Source: Planctomycetota bacterium
GTDB lineage: Bacteria > Planctomycetota > Planctomycetia > Pirellulales > Pirellulaceae
DNA: 37,556 nucleotides
Reading direction: 5' to 3'
NCBI GenBank assembly: GCA_014381825.1
Contig: JACNKX010000160.1
Coordinates: 1-37,556 of the forward strand
Below are positions 6,710-16,700 of this stretch, in pieces. The position numbers were made by a program, and so were the translations under genes. The notes under the pieces were generated by a model. That model was given only the letters and a program-made list of their open reading frames with translations, did not search any database and had not been told where the DNA came from. Position 1 is the first letter of the stretch, and every line of letters begins with the position of its first letter.

Positions 6710-9123
6710 TGCTCGCTGCAGCTGCAAACACAAGCAACGTACTCGCAAGCAGTGCACTCGACTGGCTCGCCAACGACACACATGTCGATGGCGAGGGCGT
6801 TCAACGATCATTTGCTCACACCTTGGCATGGCCGCCATGGGTAACGCTTTTGTTGCTCATTCTGTTGGCGTTCTTTGTGATTCGTATCTATCGAAGCGAA
6901 CCCCTTTCGGGCCGCTGGCTGCGTCTTTCGCTTACTACCACGCGATTCACAATCTTCGGCCTTATCGTGTTCATGCTGTACGGCTGGGCTGAGCGCCGAC
7001 ATCGAACGGAGTTGCCCGAACTCGTTATCGCCGTGGACACTTCCGAGAGCATGGCGATGATCGATACTTACCGTAATGCCCGAGTGGACCGTGTCGTCCG
7101 TAAATACTTCGCCGACGATCCGTCGCGTTTGGAGCAAGCGAAGTCGTTGCTGGCCGCAGAAGGACGCGGGTGGCTGGCGGCGATGAAGCGACGATATCGG
7201 GTGAAGCTTGTCTCCATCGGCGATACGGTCCGAGAAATACCATTCGACACAAGCAGCGAATACGCGAACGTAGCCGAATTGCAAGCGACCGATACAACGA
7301 GTCGGCTTGGCAACGCAGTTCGCCAGATCATCGACGCGCAGCGAGGGCATTCGACCGCGGCAATCATTCTTCTGACCGATGGCGTCACGACCGACGGACA
7401 GACCCTCAGCGACATTGCGACGTACGCAAAAGGTAAATCTGTGCCGCTACATATTGTCGGCTTGGGGAGCGAACAGCCTCCTCGGGATATTCGATTGAGT
7501 GACTTGCTCGTCGACGAGATCGCCTTTGTGGGAGACGTGTTGAATTTTAAGGTACAGCTCAGCAGCTTGGGGCTCGCCGGTCGTCAGGCAACCGTTCGGT
7601 TAATGCAAGACGAAGAACGTACCCCACTCGCGGAAGTCACGGTCGAAATTACCGACGACACGGCGCCGCTTACGATCCGCTTGCCGCATCGCCCGCAAGA
7701 AGAGGGAGACTTTAACTACGTGATCGAAGTCGACACGTTCGACGACGAACCGAATCAAGACAACAATCGGCTATCGCGCAGAGTCAGCGTTCGAAATACA
7801 ACGATTCGCGTCTTGCTCGTACAATCGACGCCCAGTTACGAGTTCCGCTATTTGAAGAGTCTCTTATCGCGAGCGACGAAACAAGGAACGACCAATGAGA
7901 AGGCGATTGAATTGACGACGGTGCTGCAAGAGGCGGACCTGGACTACGTCACCGATGACGGAGCGATCATCGATGCCTTTCCGGTCCAGCGAGACGAGTT
8001 GTTTGAGTACGACGTTGTTATCTTCGGCGACGCGGACCCAGCGTTCTTCAGCCGTAGCGTACTCGGTAACCTACGAGAGTTTGTCGAGGAGCGAGGTGGC
8101 GGCATCGTCTTCATTGCGGGCCCGAATCATTTCCCGAAACAATACGAAGCGACTCCGTTGGCCGAACTGCTGCCGTTCGATCTCGCGACAGCCTCCTTTC
8201 CTTCCCAGGAAGCAAGCGTGGCGGAATCCTTTCGGTTACGTCCGACGATGCTTGGCCTTGAGAGTCCAACTTTTCAAATCGGTGATTCCCCCGACGAGTC
8301 GGAAGCATCTTGGTCGCAGCTGCCAGAGCTACGTTGGATGCTGGAAATTCCAGACTCGAATTCCACCGCGATGGTACTTGCCGAGCATCCGACGCGCCGC
8401 AGCCTCGGCGGGCGACCGCTGCCGCTGATCTTGATGCAGTTCGCTGGGGCGGGCAAAGTCATCTTTCACGCGACCGACGAATCTTACCTGTGGGCAAGAC
8501 ATCGGGGGAGTGACCAGTGGTACGGACGATACTGGCACCAGACCATTCGTTACTTAAGTAGGTCGAAGTTACGGGCGGATCGCCAGCCAATCGAGATCAC
8601 GACCGACTCGCAACATTACATGATGGGCGACGAGGTCCGACTGCGTGTGCTGTTCCGTGACGAGCGATTAGCTCCCGCTGAAGACAGCGCCGTCACCGTT
8701 TCGCTCGTGTCGGAGCAACATCAATCCAGAACGACCGTGCTATCGCGTGCCGCGACAAATCGCGGGCTCTTCGAGACATCACTCAACGATCTCGCGGTCG
8801 GGAACTACGAAGCTCAACTAGCGTCTCCCGTCATCTCCCAACAGCCATCACATCGTCAGTTTTCCGTCAATTCGCTAATGAATGAACGTTCACGGTTAGA
8901 GATGGATGCAAACGATCTTGAAGCCGCCGCGGCCACATCGCGAGGACGCTTTTATACGATTCGAAATACATCACGACTGCTAAAGTCGCTGCCACCGGGC
9001 GAGCAGGTCCGAATCGAATCGTCGCCACCACGTCCGATATGGAATTCACCATGGCTCGCCGCGTTGTTTATCGCTCTGTTAGTATCAGAGTGGATTCTGC
9101 GTAAGCGAGCGGGATTGCTATAA
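6706..9123 (+). CDS. VWA / glutamine amidotransferase-like membrane protein (cluster 1)
   Basis: The 805-residue protein has helices at about 45-61 and 79-95, then a VWA domain with MIDAS D111-T-S-E-S115 and an AAIILLTDGVTTDG strand. An Ig-like domain follows. From about residue 366 comes a class I amidotransferase-like fold (TIRVLLVQSTPSYEFRYLKS, later VIFGDADPAFF and ERGGGIVFIAG). A beta-rich segment and a closing helix at about 783-798 complete it. The amidotransferase-like fold lacks an obvious catalytic Cys-His-Glu set, so it is probably a binding module. The nearest relative in the window is the protein at 29167. The start overlaps the previous stop by 4 bases. Gene order differs from cluster 2, where the coiled-coil gene comes before this one. 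Confidence 0.88.
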   Translation: MMLAAAANTSNVLASSALDWLANDTHVDGEGVQRSFAHTLAWPPWVTLLLLILLAFFVIRIYRSEPLSGRWLRLSLTTTRFTIFGLIVFMLYGWAERRHRTELPELVIAVDTSESMAMIDTYRNARVDRVVRKYFADDPSRLEQAKSLLAAEGRGWLAAMKRRYRVKLVSIGDTVREIPFDTSSEYANVAELQATDTTSRLGNAVRQIIDAQRGHSTAAIILLTDGVTTDGQTLSDIATYAKGKSVPLHIVGLGSEQPPRDIRLSDLLVDEIAFVGDVLNFKVQLSSLGLAGRQATVRLMQDEERTPLAEVTVEITDDTAPLTIRLPHRPQEEGDFNYVIEVDTFDDEPNQDNNRLSRRVSVRNTTIRVLLVQSTPSYEFRYLKSLLSRATKQGTTNEKAIELTTVLQEADLDYVTDDGAIIDAFPVQRDELFEYDVVIFGDADPAFFSRSVLGNLREFVEERGGGIVFIAGPNHFPKQYEATPLAELLPFDLATASFPSQEASVAESFRLRPTMLGLESPTFQIGDSPDESEASWSQLPELRWMLEIPDSNSTAMVLAEHPTRRSLGGRPLPLILMQFAGAGKVIFHATDESYLWARHRGSDQWYGRYWHQTIRYLSRSKLRADRQPIEITTDSQHYMMGDEVRLRVLFRDERLAPAEDSAVTVSLVSEQHQSRTTVLSRAATNRGLFETSLNDLAVGNYEAQLASPVISQQPSHRQFSVNSLMNERSRLEMDANDLEAAAATSRGRFYTIRNTSRLLKSLPPGEQVRIESSPPRPIWNSPWLAALFIALLVSEWILRKRAGLL

Positions 9124-9159
9124 TACAAGTCGGGCGACACTCACAACACCTTTCAGCTC

Positions 9160-12100
9160 ATGTCACACTCAATCCAACGCCAGATTCATGCGGTTGCTCG
9201 GCGAGCACGACGATTGCTCGTCGTACATGGGCTGTGTTGGTTTATTGTCACTGTTGTCTCTGTGGCATTCGTGTTTGGTTGGGTCGACTACTCGCTCCGT
9301 TTGCAAGATCGCGGAGTTCGGGTAATTCTTTCGACCTCGTTCGCCCTGACGCTGCTTTGGAGTTTTCGGCGTTTTGTTGCACCGTCGATCCGACGAACTT
9401 TCAGTGAGTTGGAAGTCGCCCAACAGGTCGAGCGCCGCTTCCCGCAACTTGGTGATCGCCTGTCATCATCACTCGATTTCCTACGAGGCAGCAACGACGC
9501 GACGCAAGCGGAATCCGCCAAGCTGCGACAAACGGTGATTTCCGAGACCGAAACACTTGTCCACCCACTCGATTTCACCGAATGCCTCAACACAAGAGCG
9601 ACGCGTCGGTCGCTGCTCGCATGTATCCCCTTGGTGATGGCCATCGGAATCGTTTGCTGCTCGGATCTCGACGCGACGTCTCTCGCGGCACGCCGGATGG
9701 CCGTGCCTTGGAGTGGCGAGGCATGGCCTCGTTGGAACTCGCTGGAATTCGTCAATCCTCCTGAACGAATTGCGTTGGGACAGGATTTCGTGATCGAGTT
9801 GACCGATCGACGTGGCCATCTCCCAAGAGACGCGAAACTTCAGTTCTGGTTTGACGGGGACGATGAAGACGAACTTGATACGGCGACGATGCAACGTGGC
9901 GACGATCGATTTCATTTCACTCGCAGCAACGTCACCCGTGCGTTCAAATATCGTGCCGTAGGTGGCGATGACGATTCGATGGCCTGGCTGCCGCTGGAAG
10001 TCGTGGAACCAGCAAGGATCGAAGATTTTCAGATAACAGTAGAGCCGCCGGCATACAGCGGGATCTCGTCAACCAAGTCGCCAGTCGGGCCTATCCGCGT
10101 GCTGCAAGATTCGACGCTCGTTATCTCGGGGCGAACTGATCGTCCGGTGCAGAGTGTTCGCGGCTACGTCGCCAGCGGTGAAAATGTCGAAGCCTTTCAC
10201 GCACAGGTCGACTCCAGTAACACCGCATTCGAGCTGTCGACCTTACCTACCGACACGCCAATTAAAGGTCACTTCTGGATCGAGCTGATCGAAGACGATG
10301 GTGTCATCAGTCAAAGTAATGATCGGGTCAATTGGGAGATCCTCGAAGACCAAGCACCGAAAGTGGTGGTGTCAGCACCGACGGCAGACATGTATTTCAC
10401 ACCCGATGCAATTGTTCCATTACGCGTTACTGGCACCGACGAGTTGGCAATCCACACGCTTAATCTACGAGTCCGGGACACCATGATTCCGCTGTTCGTC
10501 GGACCAGAGGTTTCGCCAACTCGCGATGAACTGCCTGCGCACGCCGATGTGCGGAAGGTCGCTCGCGAACTGAATCTCAGTGAGTTTGAATTAACCCCAA
10601 ACGAGACGCTGGAGATTGCGTTCGTTGCACGTGACTACAAACCGCAACCGAGCGAAATGGTGACGAGGTCACTTTCGATCATTTCTCGAGACGACTTCGA
10701 CTATCGATCACAAGAGAAACAGAAGCTGCTGCTTGCCCGTCTCGTCGAGGCGTTGCGACTGCAGCGGGCGACACGCTCTCAGGTGGCGTCGTTGCAGACT
10801 CAAATGGAGACCGTTGGCAGCCTGTCGGACGATGACGCGGGACAATTGCGAGCAAGTGAACTCCAGCAGCAGCGAGTGGCGAGGTTGCTCGACGATCGCC
10901 CCGGTGGTGCCGCACAAATCATCGCCGATTTGCTCGCATCAATGAGCAGTAATCAGTCGCCAGATTCGGAGGCGACGTTGCGGATGAAGCGGTTATCGGA
11001 CGCATTGGACGCCGTGAACCGACATCGACTCCCCGATTTGCTAAGCGAGTTCATTCGGGCGACGAAATCCGCGCGCGGCGCCGATCGAGACAGTGGTGCC
11101 ACGGAAGCGTTCCTTGCCTCGATAGGCAGTCGACAAGACGTCATCGCCAACGATCTCCAATCGATGATCGACCAGCTTTCCCAGTGGGACGACTATCGCC
11201 GATTCGCTCGTGATGTCGCACGATTGTTGCGAGCCCAGCAAGAGGTGTCGACTCAAGTCGACCAGCTCCCCACGATTGGGAAGCGACTCGAAGCGCTCTC
11301 GCCGCAAGAGCGAGCCGATTTAGCGAGGGCTTCAGGCGAACAACTGGATCTCGCCCGTCGCTTCGACCGAATTCAGGCAGCAATGAACCAGTTAGAGAAT
11401 CAGATTCGCGAATCAGATCCATCGGCCGCGCAGGCGCTGGCCGAGGCAGTCCGCGAGGCGAGTACCCACGGGATCGCAGAGCAGATGCGACAAGTCGGAG
11501 ATGACGTCGCTCAAAACCGCTTGGGAAATGCATCGAAGACACAGAGCGAAGTTGAAAGGGGATTGCAGCAAGTCCTAGACGTGTTGACGGATTCCACTCG
11601 GCGCGAGCCTCGTGACTCCAGTCCCCAGCAGGTCGCTGCGGCACTCGCTCAGCTGAAGACGAATCTTATCGGAATTGCGGCTCGGCAACAGGTCTTGCTT
11701 GACGCCACTGCCCAATGGCAAGACTTGGGCGTGTCGTCGCAGACCCCTTCGCAAATGAGCCACAAGCAACAACAACTGGCCGAGAGAACGAAGGATGCTC
11801 GTGAGCAGATGCCGATACCCAAGGCGTTTGCATTTGGAATGACGACCGTCGAAACGTCTATGAGCGACGCGGCAAAGCTACTTGAGCAAGAGCCGCCGAA
11901 TGAGAGGGTGCGCCGTCTTCAGGGCCGTTCCTTATCGCGACTGCAACAACTGCTTGCCGCATTGAATTCGCAAGTCGCAAACGGCAACGATTCAACTGGG
12001 GATGGCGCTTCGAACAGAGGCAATGAATCCGCCGCTGGATCGTCCGGCGAGCAGCTAGCCTCGCTCGGCGTGGAGGAATTGCGGTTGCTGCATGCGATGC

Positions 12101-12357
12101 AGCTCGATATTTACGAACGAACCGTTGCCTTAGAACAACGGCGACAGGAGCCAGAGGGATTGAAAGACGAAGGCCAACAGGAACTTCAACGACTAGCACT
12201 CGAACAAGGTCAACTCGCTGCGTTGCTGACCGAGGCGTTACCGGCTGAAGAATCGAGCGACCGGACAGATTCGCCAGACTCGTCCAATGAAGCCATTGAT
12301 GGCCTTGATGACGCCCTTAAACAGGCCGGAGATCAGGGATCTGGAGCCGACGAATGA
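9160..12357 (+). CDS. Large coiled-coil membrane protein, DUF4175-like (cluster 1)
   Basis: The protein has 1065 residues. Three helices lie near the N-terminus (about 20-44, 53-71 and 149-168), with the second and third separated by a cytoplasmic loop containing VAQQVERRFPQLGDRLSSSL. Two or three Ig-like domains follow (PARIEDFQITVEPPAYSG, EDQAPKVVVSAPTADMYF). From about residue 515 the protein is rich in Gln, Glu, Arg, Ala and Leu with heptad spacing, typical of long coiled coils or helical bundles. The topology matches the protein at 25429, although that one has an extra insert and a fused tail. The resemblance to DUF4175 is from layout and is tentative. A scaffold role is inferred. It overlaps the next gene by 4 bases (ATGA). 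Confidence 0.82.
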   Translation: MSHSIQRQIHAVARRARRLLVVHGLCWFIVTVVSVAFVFGWVDYSLRLQDRGVRVILSTSFALTLLWSFRRFVAPSIRRTFSELEVAQQVERRFPQLGDRLSSSLDFLRGSNDATQAESAKLRQTVISETETLVHPLDFTECLNTRATRRSLLACIPLVMAIGIVCCSDLDATSLAARRMAVPWSGEAWPRWNSLEFVNPPERIALGQDFVIELTDRRGHLPRDAKLQFWFDGDDEDELDTATMQRGDDRFHFTRSNVTRAFKYRAVGGDDDSMAWLPLEVVEPARIEDFQITVEPPAYSGISSTKSPVGPIRVLQDSTLVISGRTDRPVQSVRGYVASGENVEAFHAQVDSSNTAFELSTLPTDTPIKGHFWIELIEDDGVISQSNDRVNWEILEDQAPKVVVSAPTADMYFTPDAIVPLRVTGTDELAIHTLNLRVRDTMIPLFVGPEVSPTRDELPAHADVRKVARELNLSEFELTPNETLEIAFVARDYKPQPSEMVTRSLSIISRDDFDYRSQEKQKLLLARLVEALRLQRATRSQVASLQTQMETVGSLSDDDAGQLRASELQQQRVARLLDDRPGGAAQIIADLLASMSSNQSPDSEATLRMKRLSDALDAVNRHRLPDLLSEFIRATKSARGADRDSGATEAFLASIGSRQDVIANDLQSMIDQLSQWDDYRRFARDVARLLRAQQEVSTQVDQLPTIGKRLEALSPQERADLARASGEQLDLARRFDRIQAAMNQLENQIRESDPSAAQALAEAVREASTHGIAEQMRQVGDDVAQNRLGNASKTQSEVERGLQQVLDVLTDSTRREPRDSSPQQVAAALAQLKTNLIGIAARQQVLLDATAQWQDLGVSSQTPSQMSHKQQQLAERTKDAREQMPIPKAFAFGMTTVETSMSDAAKLLEQEPPNERVRRLQGRSLSRLQQLLAALNSQVANGNDSTGDGASNRGNESAAGSSGEQLASLGVEELRLLHAMQLDIYERTVALEQRRQEPEGLKDEGQQELQRLALEQGQLAALLTEALPAEESSDRTDSPDSSNEAIDGLDDALKQAGDQGSGADE

Positions 12358-12986
12358 ACATCAAGTCAAAGCGATTAATCGGCGTCTGTATCGTCACTTG
12401 TGTTGTCACGATGATTGGCCTAACAACCACATCTGGTAACGACGCACCACCTCCGCTTCCCGATGCGGTTGATCAACGGCTGCTCGACGGATTGGACGAT
12501 CTCCCAGCTCCGCGCCCTAAGCCTTCGACCAATATCGCTGGCGAGGATCTGGGCGTCACGGCGCCGAAGAGTACTCTCGCCCATCTTGCTCAGTTGATGC
12601 AAGGTGTCGAACAACGAATCCATCGGAGCGATACTTCCACGACGACACAACGACTTCAGTTGGACATCGCGTCGGAACTGGCAAAGATGCTAGAAGCGGC
12701 GGAGCAAGAGAAGGCAAGTCAATCGGCGGCAACAGCTTCTAAAGATCCTTCAGATCAGACCGGCGAGACCACGAAGGATGGGACCGAAGAAGACCCTACA
12801 TCACGAGGCGAAGGTAATGTCGATGATCAGGCTGACCTACTCGATGCGATTTGGGGAACATTACCCGAACGACTACGTGAGCACATCCAAACTCCGTTAC
12901 AAGAAGAGTTCTTGCCTCGCTACGAGCGAGTGATCAAGCAGTACTACAAACGCCTCGCCGAAGAACAACGGCGTTTGCGAGACTGA
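12354..12986 (+). CDS. Small exported protein, probable detached tail of the coiled-coil protein
   Basis: The 210-residue protein starts with a signal-like helix (about 8-27, ending GLTTTSG). A helical middle and a Ser/Thr/Asp/Glu-rich linker at about 120-160 follow. The end reads DAIWGTLPERLREHIQTP and then FLPRYERVIKQYYKRLAEEQ. That end resembles the last residues of the protein at 25429 (REREDLLQGLKEEGPEGY, then RKFIRDYFRRLTK) in spacing and in the final Y-hydrophobic-basic pattern. I read this as a domain that is separate here and fused in cluster 2. It overlaps the coiled-coil gene by 4 bases and lies 17 bases before the next gene, so it belongs to the same transcript. No enzymatic motif is visible. 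Confidence 0.75.
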   Translation: MNIKSKRLIGVCIVTCVVTMIGLTTTSGNDAPPPLPDAVDQRLLDGLDDLPAPRPKPSTNIAGEDLGVTAPKSTLAHLAQLMQGVEQRIHRSDTSTTTQRLQLDIASELAKMLEAAEQEKASQSAATASKDPSDQTGETTKDGTEEDPTSRGEGNVDDQADLLDAIWGTLPERLREHIQTPLQEEFLPRYERVIKQYYKRLAEEQRRLRD

Positions 12987-13003
12987 GTGCGAACAAGGTA
13001 AAT

Positions 13004-14062
13004 ATGCTGTACACTCGCCGCGAGATTGGTCGCCAAATGACACTTACGCTTTGTGGTGGAGCAGCCCTGGCAAATCTAACATTTGCGCAAGAATCGAATT
13101 CAACTCGCCAATCACCACGCGAGAATTTCTTCAACGGCAAGGCTCGCAAAGCGGTCGAGGCGGGCTTAGCTTACCTCGCGACGCGACAGACGGATGACGG
13201 ATCATTTGGTATTGGGCCGTACCGAAATAATCTTGCGGTTTGCGGATTATGTGGAATGGCATTTCTCTCGGCGGGCGATTTGCCGGGACGTGGTAAGTAT
13301 GGCGGTCAGCTGAATGGTTGTATCGATTACGTGCTCGCGAGCGCGCGAGACAGCGGCTTCATTCACACAGGCGAAAGCAATACTCGCGGGCCGATGTACG
13401 AACACGGATTCGCAACCCTGTTCCTAGCGGAAGCGTACGGAACTTCGCCGAAACCGGGGCTACGGCAAAAACTGGTGAAGGCAGTTCAGTTGATCATCAA
13501 CACCCAAAACGAGGAGGGTGGCTGGCGATACGAACCGCGTCGCGATGAAGCCGACTTGTCGGTTACTGTTTGCCAAGTCATGGCGCTCCGGGCGGCTCAT
13601 AACACCGGCGTCTTTGTTCCCAAGGCAACGATTGATCGAGCCATCGCATATACCGAAAAGTGCCAGAATGATGATGGTGGATTTTCGTATATGGCCAGCG
13701 AGTTGGGCGACAGCCGCTTTCCTCGGTCGGCCGCCGCGTTGGTTGCGATGTATAACGCCGGGATCTATGAAGGCGATGCGTTGTCACGCGGGCTAGAGTA
13801 CGTGATGCAGTTTCCGCCCGATCAAAGCGGACAAGACAATCGACAGTATTTTTTATATGGCCAATACTATGCTGTCCAAGCAATGTGGCACGCGGGCGGT
13901 CGCTATTGGAACACCTGGTATCCTGCGATTCGTGATGCGTTGCTAAGTGAACAACGAGGCGGTGGAGCGTGGAGTGATGCGATCAGCTCCGAATACGGAA
14001 CCGCAATGGCCTGCCTCATTCTCCGGATGCCGGAAAGCTATCTCCCAATCTTTGAACGTTGA
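13004..14062 (+). CDS. Exported squalene-cyclase-fold (prenyltransferase repeat) protein, cluster 1
   Basis: The 352-residue protein begins MLYTRREIGRQMTL, with a twin-arginine-like pair and a hydrophobic stretch ending in LTFAQ, so export is likely, perhaps by the Tat route. Repeats typical of the prenyltransferase/squalene-oxidase fold follow: ATRQTDDGSFGIG, NTQNEEGGWRYEP, EKCQNDDGGFSYM and SEQRGGGAWSD. These build alpha/alpha toroids. The class II cyclase DxDD motif is not present; the matching place reads DEADLSVT at 181-188. No enzymatic activity can be claimed, and a binding or scaffold role is equally likely. An AAGG lies about 8 bases before the ATG. It closes cluster 1 as its paralogue closes cluster 2. 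Confidence 0.9.
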   Translation: MLYTRREIGRQMTLTLCGGAALANLTFAQESNSTRQSPRENFFNGKARKAVEAGLAYLATRQTDDGSFGIGPYRNNLAVCGLCGMAFLSAGDLPGRGKYGGQLNGCIDYVLASARDSGFIHTGESNTRGPMYEHGFATLFLAEAYGTSPKPGLRQKLVKAVQLIINTQNEEGGWRYEPRRDEADLSVTVCQVMALRAAHNTGVFVPKATIDRAIAYTEKCQNDDGGFSYMASELGDSRFPRSAAALVAMYNAGIYEGDALSRGLEYVMQFPPDQSGQDNRQYFLYGQYYAVQAMWHAGGRYWNTWYPAIRDALLSEQRGGGAWSDAISSEYGTAMACLILRMPESYLPIFER

Positions 14063-14066
14063 ATCT

Positions 14067-15332
14067 ATGTCGCTCGCCCGACCGCTTTGTTACTTGCACC
14101 TCATTGTGCTGATCGTCAGTTGCTTCGCGTCCGCCGCAGATAGCGACGAACGACAATCGCACTCGCTACTTGTCGTCGACGACGAGGCTGTTCCCGCAGC
14201 GATTGACGAGCTGATGGCGAATTGGAGTATCGCAGTTCGTGTTGACGGCGAACGGAAGGAAGTTGTTAAGTCCGACTATGTACTGTGGGGTCGCTACGCG
14301 GATCACGCTCGTTTGTCGCAACTGCTCCTGTCTGACGGCACTCTACTCGTTGGCGATCTTGTGCGAATCGAACGCGACTCGGTCACACTCACTTCTCGTC
14401 TGTGGGGTGAAATTCGCATCGATCGCCAATTCGTTCAAGCTTGCATTCTTCTGTCGGCCGCGGATCCACTGAAGCGGGATCGGGAGCGGCAAGCGCTGAA
14501 AGCCGTCGATTCAACTGATGGCGTTCATCTTTTGAACGGTGATGTGGTCACGGGAAAGCTGTTACCGACAACGGAGCGCGACAGTGGCGGGCTGTTTGGA
14601 CTTGTCTCGCTCGGAGTCGAGTCGTCGAACAACGGCGCGCGGACATCGATCCGTGCGGAGGAAGTGCGAGCGATCACGTTCAACACGCGAGTACACCGTA
14701 CGCCACAAGCGGAATGCTTACTCGGCTTCCGCGACGGGAGCTTCATCGCGGCATCACGACTCACACGAACGGAACCAACTCTCACTCAGATCACTACGGT
14801 GGCGGGCGCATTGCTGCAGCTACCAACGAGCAAGCTGCAAGAGAGCATTACCTTCATTCAGCCACAATCCGATTCGGTTACCTATCTCTCGGACTTGCCC
14901 GCAATCGGCTACAAATCAATTCCGTTCCTTGACTTGAAGTGGCCACTGGGAGTCGCAAAGAACACGCTCGGCGGTCGGTTACGCTCCGATGGCACGATCG
15001 TTTTCAAGGGGCTCGGAATGCACAGCATTTCGCGTGTCGCCTACGCGCTCAACGGCAAGTATCGGCAATTCCAAGCAGAACTTGCATTGGACGATCATGC
15101 GAACCGGCAAGGAAGCGTGGTCTATCAAGTGCTAGTAGAGCAGAAGAACGAAGCGGGCGAACGAACGTGGACGCTTGCATTCACAAGCTCAATCATCCGT
15201 GGCGGCGACTCGCCGTTGTCGATCACAATCGACGTCACCGAAGCCAGACGTTTGGCACTCGTCGTCGAAATGGCAGATCGCGCCGACACTCGCGACTATG
15301 CGAACTGGCTGAACGCGAGACTTCTGCGCTGA
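14067..15332 (+). CDS. Exported NPCBM-domain protein
   Basis: The ATG at 14067 follows the previous stop by 4 bases and opens a signal peptide (residues 1-24, ending FASAA). The longer in-frame start at 13947 would lie inside the preceding gene and is rejected. The 421-residue protein has a middle region of beta-strand repeats with LLSDGTLLVGDL and LLNGDVVTGKL, a pattern like small repeated barrels. It ends in an NPCBM domain from about residue 285: IGYKSIPFLDLKWPLG, GTIVFKGLGMHSISRVAY, ALDDHA and TRDYANWLNARLL. NPCBM domains are putative carbohydrate-binding modules of exported enzymes, but no catalytic partner domain is present here. It is probably transcribed with cluster 1 and may bind glycans on the cell surface. 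Confidence 0.85.
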   Translation: MSLARPLCYLHLIVLIVSCFASAADSDERQSHSLLVVDDEAVPAAIDELMANWSIAVRVDGERKEVVKSDYVLWGRYADHARLSQLLLSDGTLLVGDLVRIERDSVTLTSRLWGEIRIDRQFVQACILLSAADPLKRDRERQALKAVDSTDGVHLLNGDVVTGKLLPTTERDSGGLFGLVSLGVESSNNGARTSIRAEEVRAITFNTRVHRTPQAECLLGFRDGSFIAASRLTRTEPTLTQITTVAGALLQLPTSKLQESITFIQPQSDSVTYLSDLPAIGYKSIPFLDLKWPLGVAKNTLGGRLRSDGTIVFKGLGMHSISRVAYALNGKYRQFQAELALDDHANRQGSVVYQVLVEQKNEAGERTWTLAFTSSIIRGGDSPLSITIDVTEARRLALVVEMADRADTRDYANWLNARLLR

Positions 15333-15482
15333 CCAACAGCTCCGGCTAGATCCCAACGACCGATGGAACCAGACTGGCAATTCTCGGCGATCATTCCGCA
15401 TCCCGGACAACGACCGCACTTTGCGCTGCGCGCCGCCGATCGCGGAGGATACCATCTTCAAGAGAGATAAGACGAACTCTGC

Positions 15483-16388
15483 CTAAGGCTGCCCGCGCAC
15501 TAGCTCTTCAGAAAAGTCGCGGTCTGTAAGCCCCACGTTGAGCTTTAACCGCATGTAAGTGTACTCTTCCAAAAGTACAGGCGTCTCGCTCGTGCCTTTC
15601 GGCCACGTGTAACTTTCTACGCGTAAAGGAACATGCAACTCGTCGTCAACATAGATGTTCGCCTGATGAAAAGTAAAGGCCGGATCTTCGTTGGGATGAG
15701 TCACACGAATATGAGTGCATAATCGGCCGTCGATTTCAGCGTTTCGAAAAAAAGTAACGTCTGTGTTCTGGGCGGCCGGATCGGCAACGATGTCGTTCTG
15801 CGCCTGATCGATCAAGCGACGGACCATGTTACTCAGTCCAAGTTCAGTGATCGGATAGCGACTCTCGCGCGTCGCGGCATCGCTCGTTGGTGAAATATTG
15901 ACAACAACGTGCGAGAAACGCAAACCTCCATTTCGGACCAACATTCTGTTGTCATTGCGACCTTCGACATACAGAACTTTGCGTCCTTGGAATTTCTTGG
16001 GGGCAAGGAATTCGGCGTACACAGAGAACGGAACTGTCCGGTCAGCAGTTTGTCGTTCGCGCCGAACGTTTGTCCGAAGATACTCGTACTCTCGCAGGCG
16101 ACCGTTGATTCGCTCGCGTTTGGCAAGTATGCACGAGAAGTCCCTCACCTGCTGGTCAATGAACGCGTGGCGCTCCGTGGCGAAAAAGAGCGCTCGGGCG
16201 AGGGGATGCGTCTCCCACTTCTCGGGGAGCTTCGCCGCATCGATCAGGGCCGAACGAAGCATGGGCCGCTCGAGACTGGCAGCGGGGAGGAGGACCTTAC
16301 GTGCTGTCGTCGCGTCATCGCCGTTGCTGTAGACCGCAGGTAGCACAGCCAGCAACAAGAGAGATTTAAGAGCGACTAGTCTCGTCAT
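15483..16388 (-). CDS. Exported DUF1571 family protein
   Basis: The 301-residue protein begins [21 protein letters not shown], a clear signal peptide. The body matches the DUF1571 family, a planctomycete-rich exported family of unknown role. Visible blocks are [57 protein letters not shown] and [16 protein letters not shown]. The fold recalls periplasmic LolA/LppX-like beta structures, which is my inference. It converges with the NPCBM gene across a 150-base gap in which I see nothing. It diverges from the DUF1501 gene, sharing a 312-base promoter region. Confidence 0.85.
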   Translation of the reverse strand: MTRLVALKSLLLLAVLPAVYSNGDDATTARKVLLPAASLERPMLRSALIDAAKLPEKWETHPLARALFFATERHAFIDQQVRDFSCILAKRERINGRLREYEYLRTNVRRERQTADRTVPFSVYAEFLAPKKFQGRKVLYVEGRNDNRMLVRNGGLRFSHVVVNISPTSDAATRESRYPITELGLSNMVRRLIDQAQNDIVADPAAQNTDVTFFRNAEIDGRLCTHIRVTHPNEDPAFTFHQANIYVDDELHVPLRVESYTWPKGTSETPVLLEEYTYMRLKLNVGLTDRDFSEELVRGQP

Positions 16389-16700
16389 TTGATTGCCTCA
16401 CTTGGCCAGCCAAACGCCGGCCCAGACAAGTCTAGCCGCTGTTTCACACAAATGCCGGCGTTTGGTACGTCTATTTGGCACTTGTTAAAGTGTATCGCGC
16501 GAGTCAAGCGTGCCGATCTCATAAGCCATAAGGTCTCGTTGCCACGTAAAAGTGGCGTAACCCGCAGGTATTATGTGGCTCAACTTCCTAAAGCAATTAG
16601 AATTCGCATTCGCTATACTACGAACAGCTACAGATGTACCGATAACAACTTGGGATGGGTAATCCCATCCCCACGAGCCCCCTCCCCCAGGAGCCCACCG
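16389..16700. other. Divergent promoter region, DUF1571 / DUF1501
   Basis: This region is open in the frame of the DUF1501 gene, but the translation has no family-like content, so it is treated as noncoding. It is AT-richer than its surroundings around 16560-16650. It contains a small stem GCCAC/GTGGC near 16540 and a stronger hairpin at 16652-16671. No convincing -35/-10 pair was found for either direction. Confidence 0.5.
16652..16671 (+). promoter_or_regulatory. Hairpin in the 5' leader of the DUF1501 gene
   Basis: A perfect 8-bp stem GGGATGGG/CCCATCCC closes a TAAT loop. It ends 29 bases before the ATG at 16701 and before the CAGGAG ribosome binding site. It could shape translation or stabilise the leader. 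No T-tract follows, so it is unlikely to be an intrinsic terminator. Confidence 0.4.

Noticed and set aside
13549-13570. Active class II terpene cyclase motif
   Set aside because: The sequence is DEADLSVT, not DxDD, so cyclase activity is not claimed.
13947-14066. Longer start for the NPCBM gene
   Set aside because: It lies inside the cyclase-fold gene; the ATG at 14067 opens a proper signal peptide.
16389-16700. Longer start for the DUF1501 gene
   Set aside because: The sequence before 16701 has no family content, while 16701 has a ribosome binding site and the Tat signal at the usual distance.
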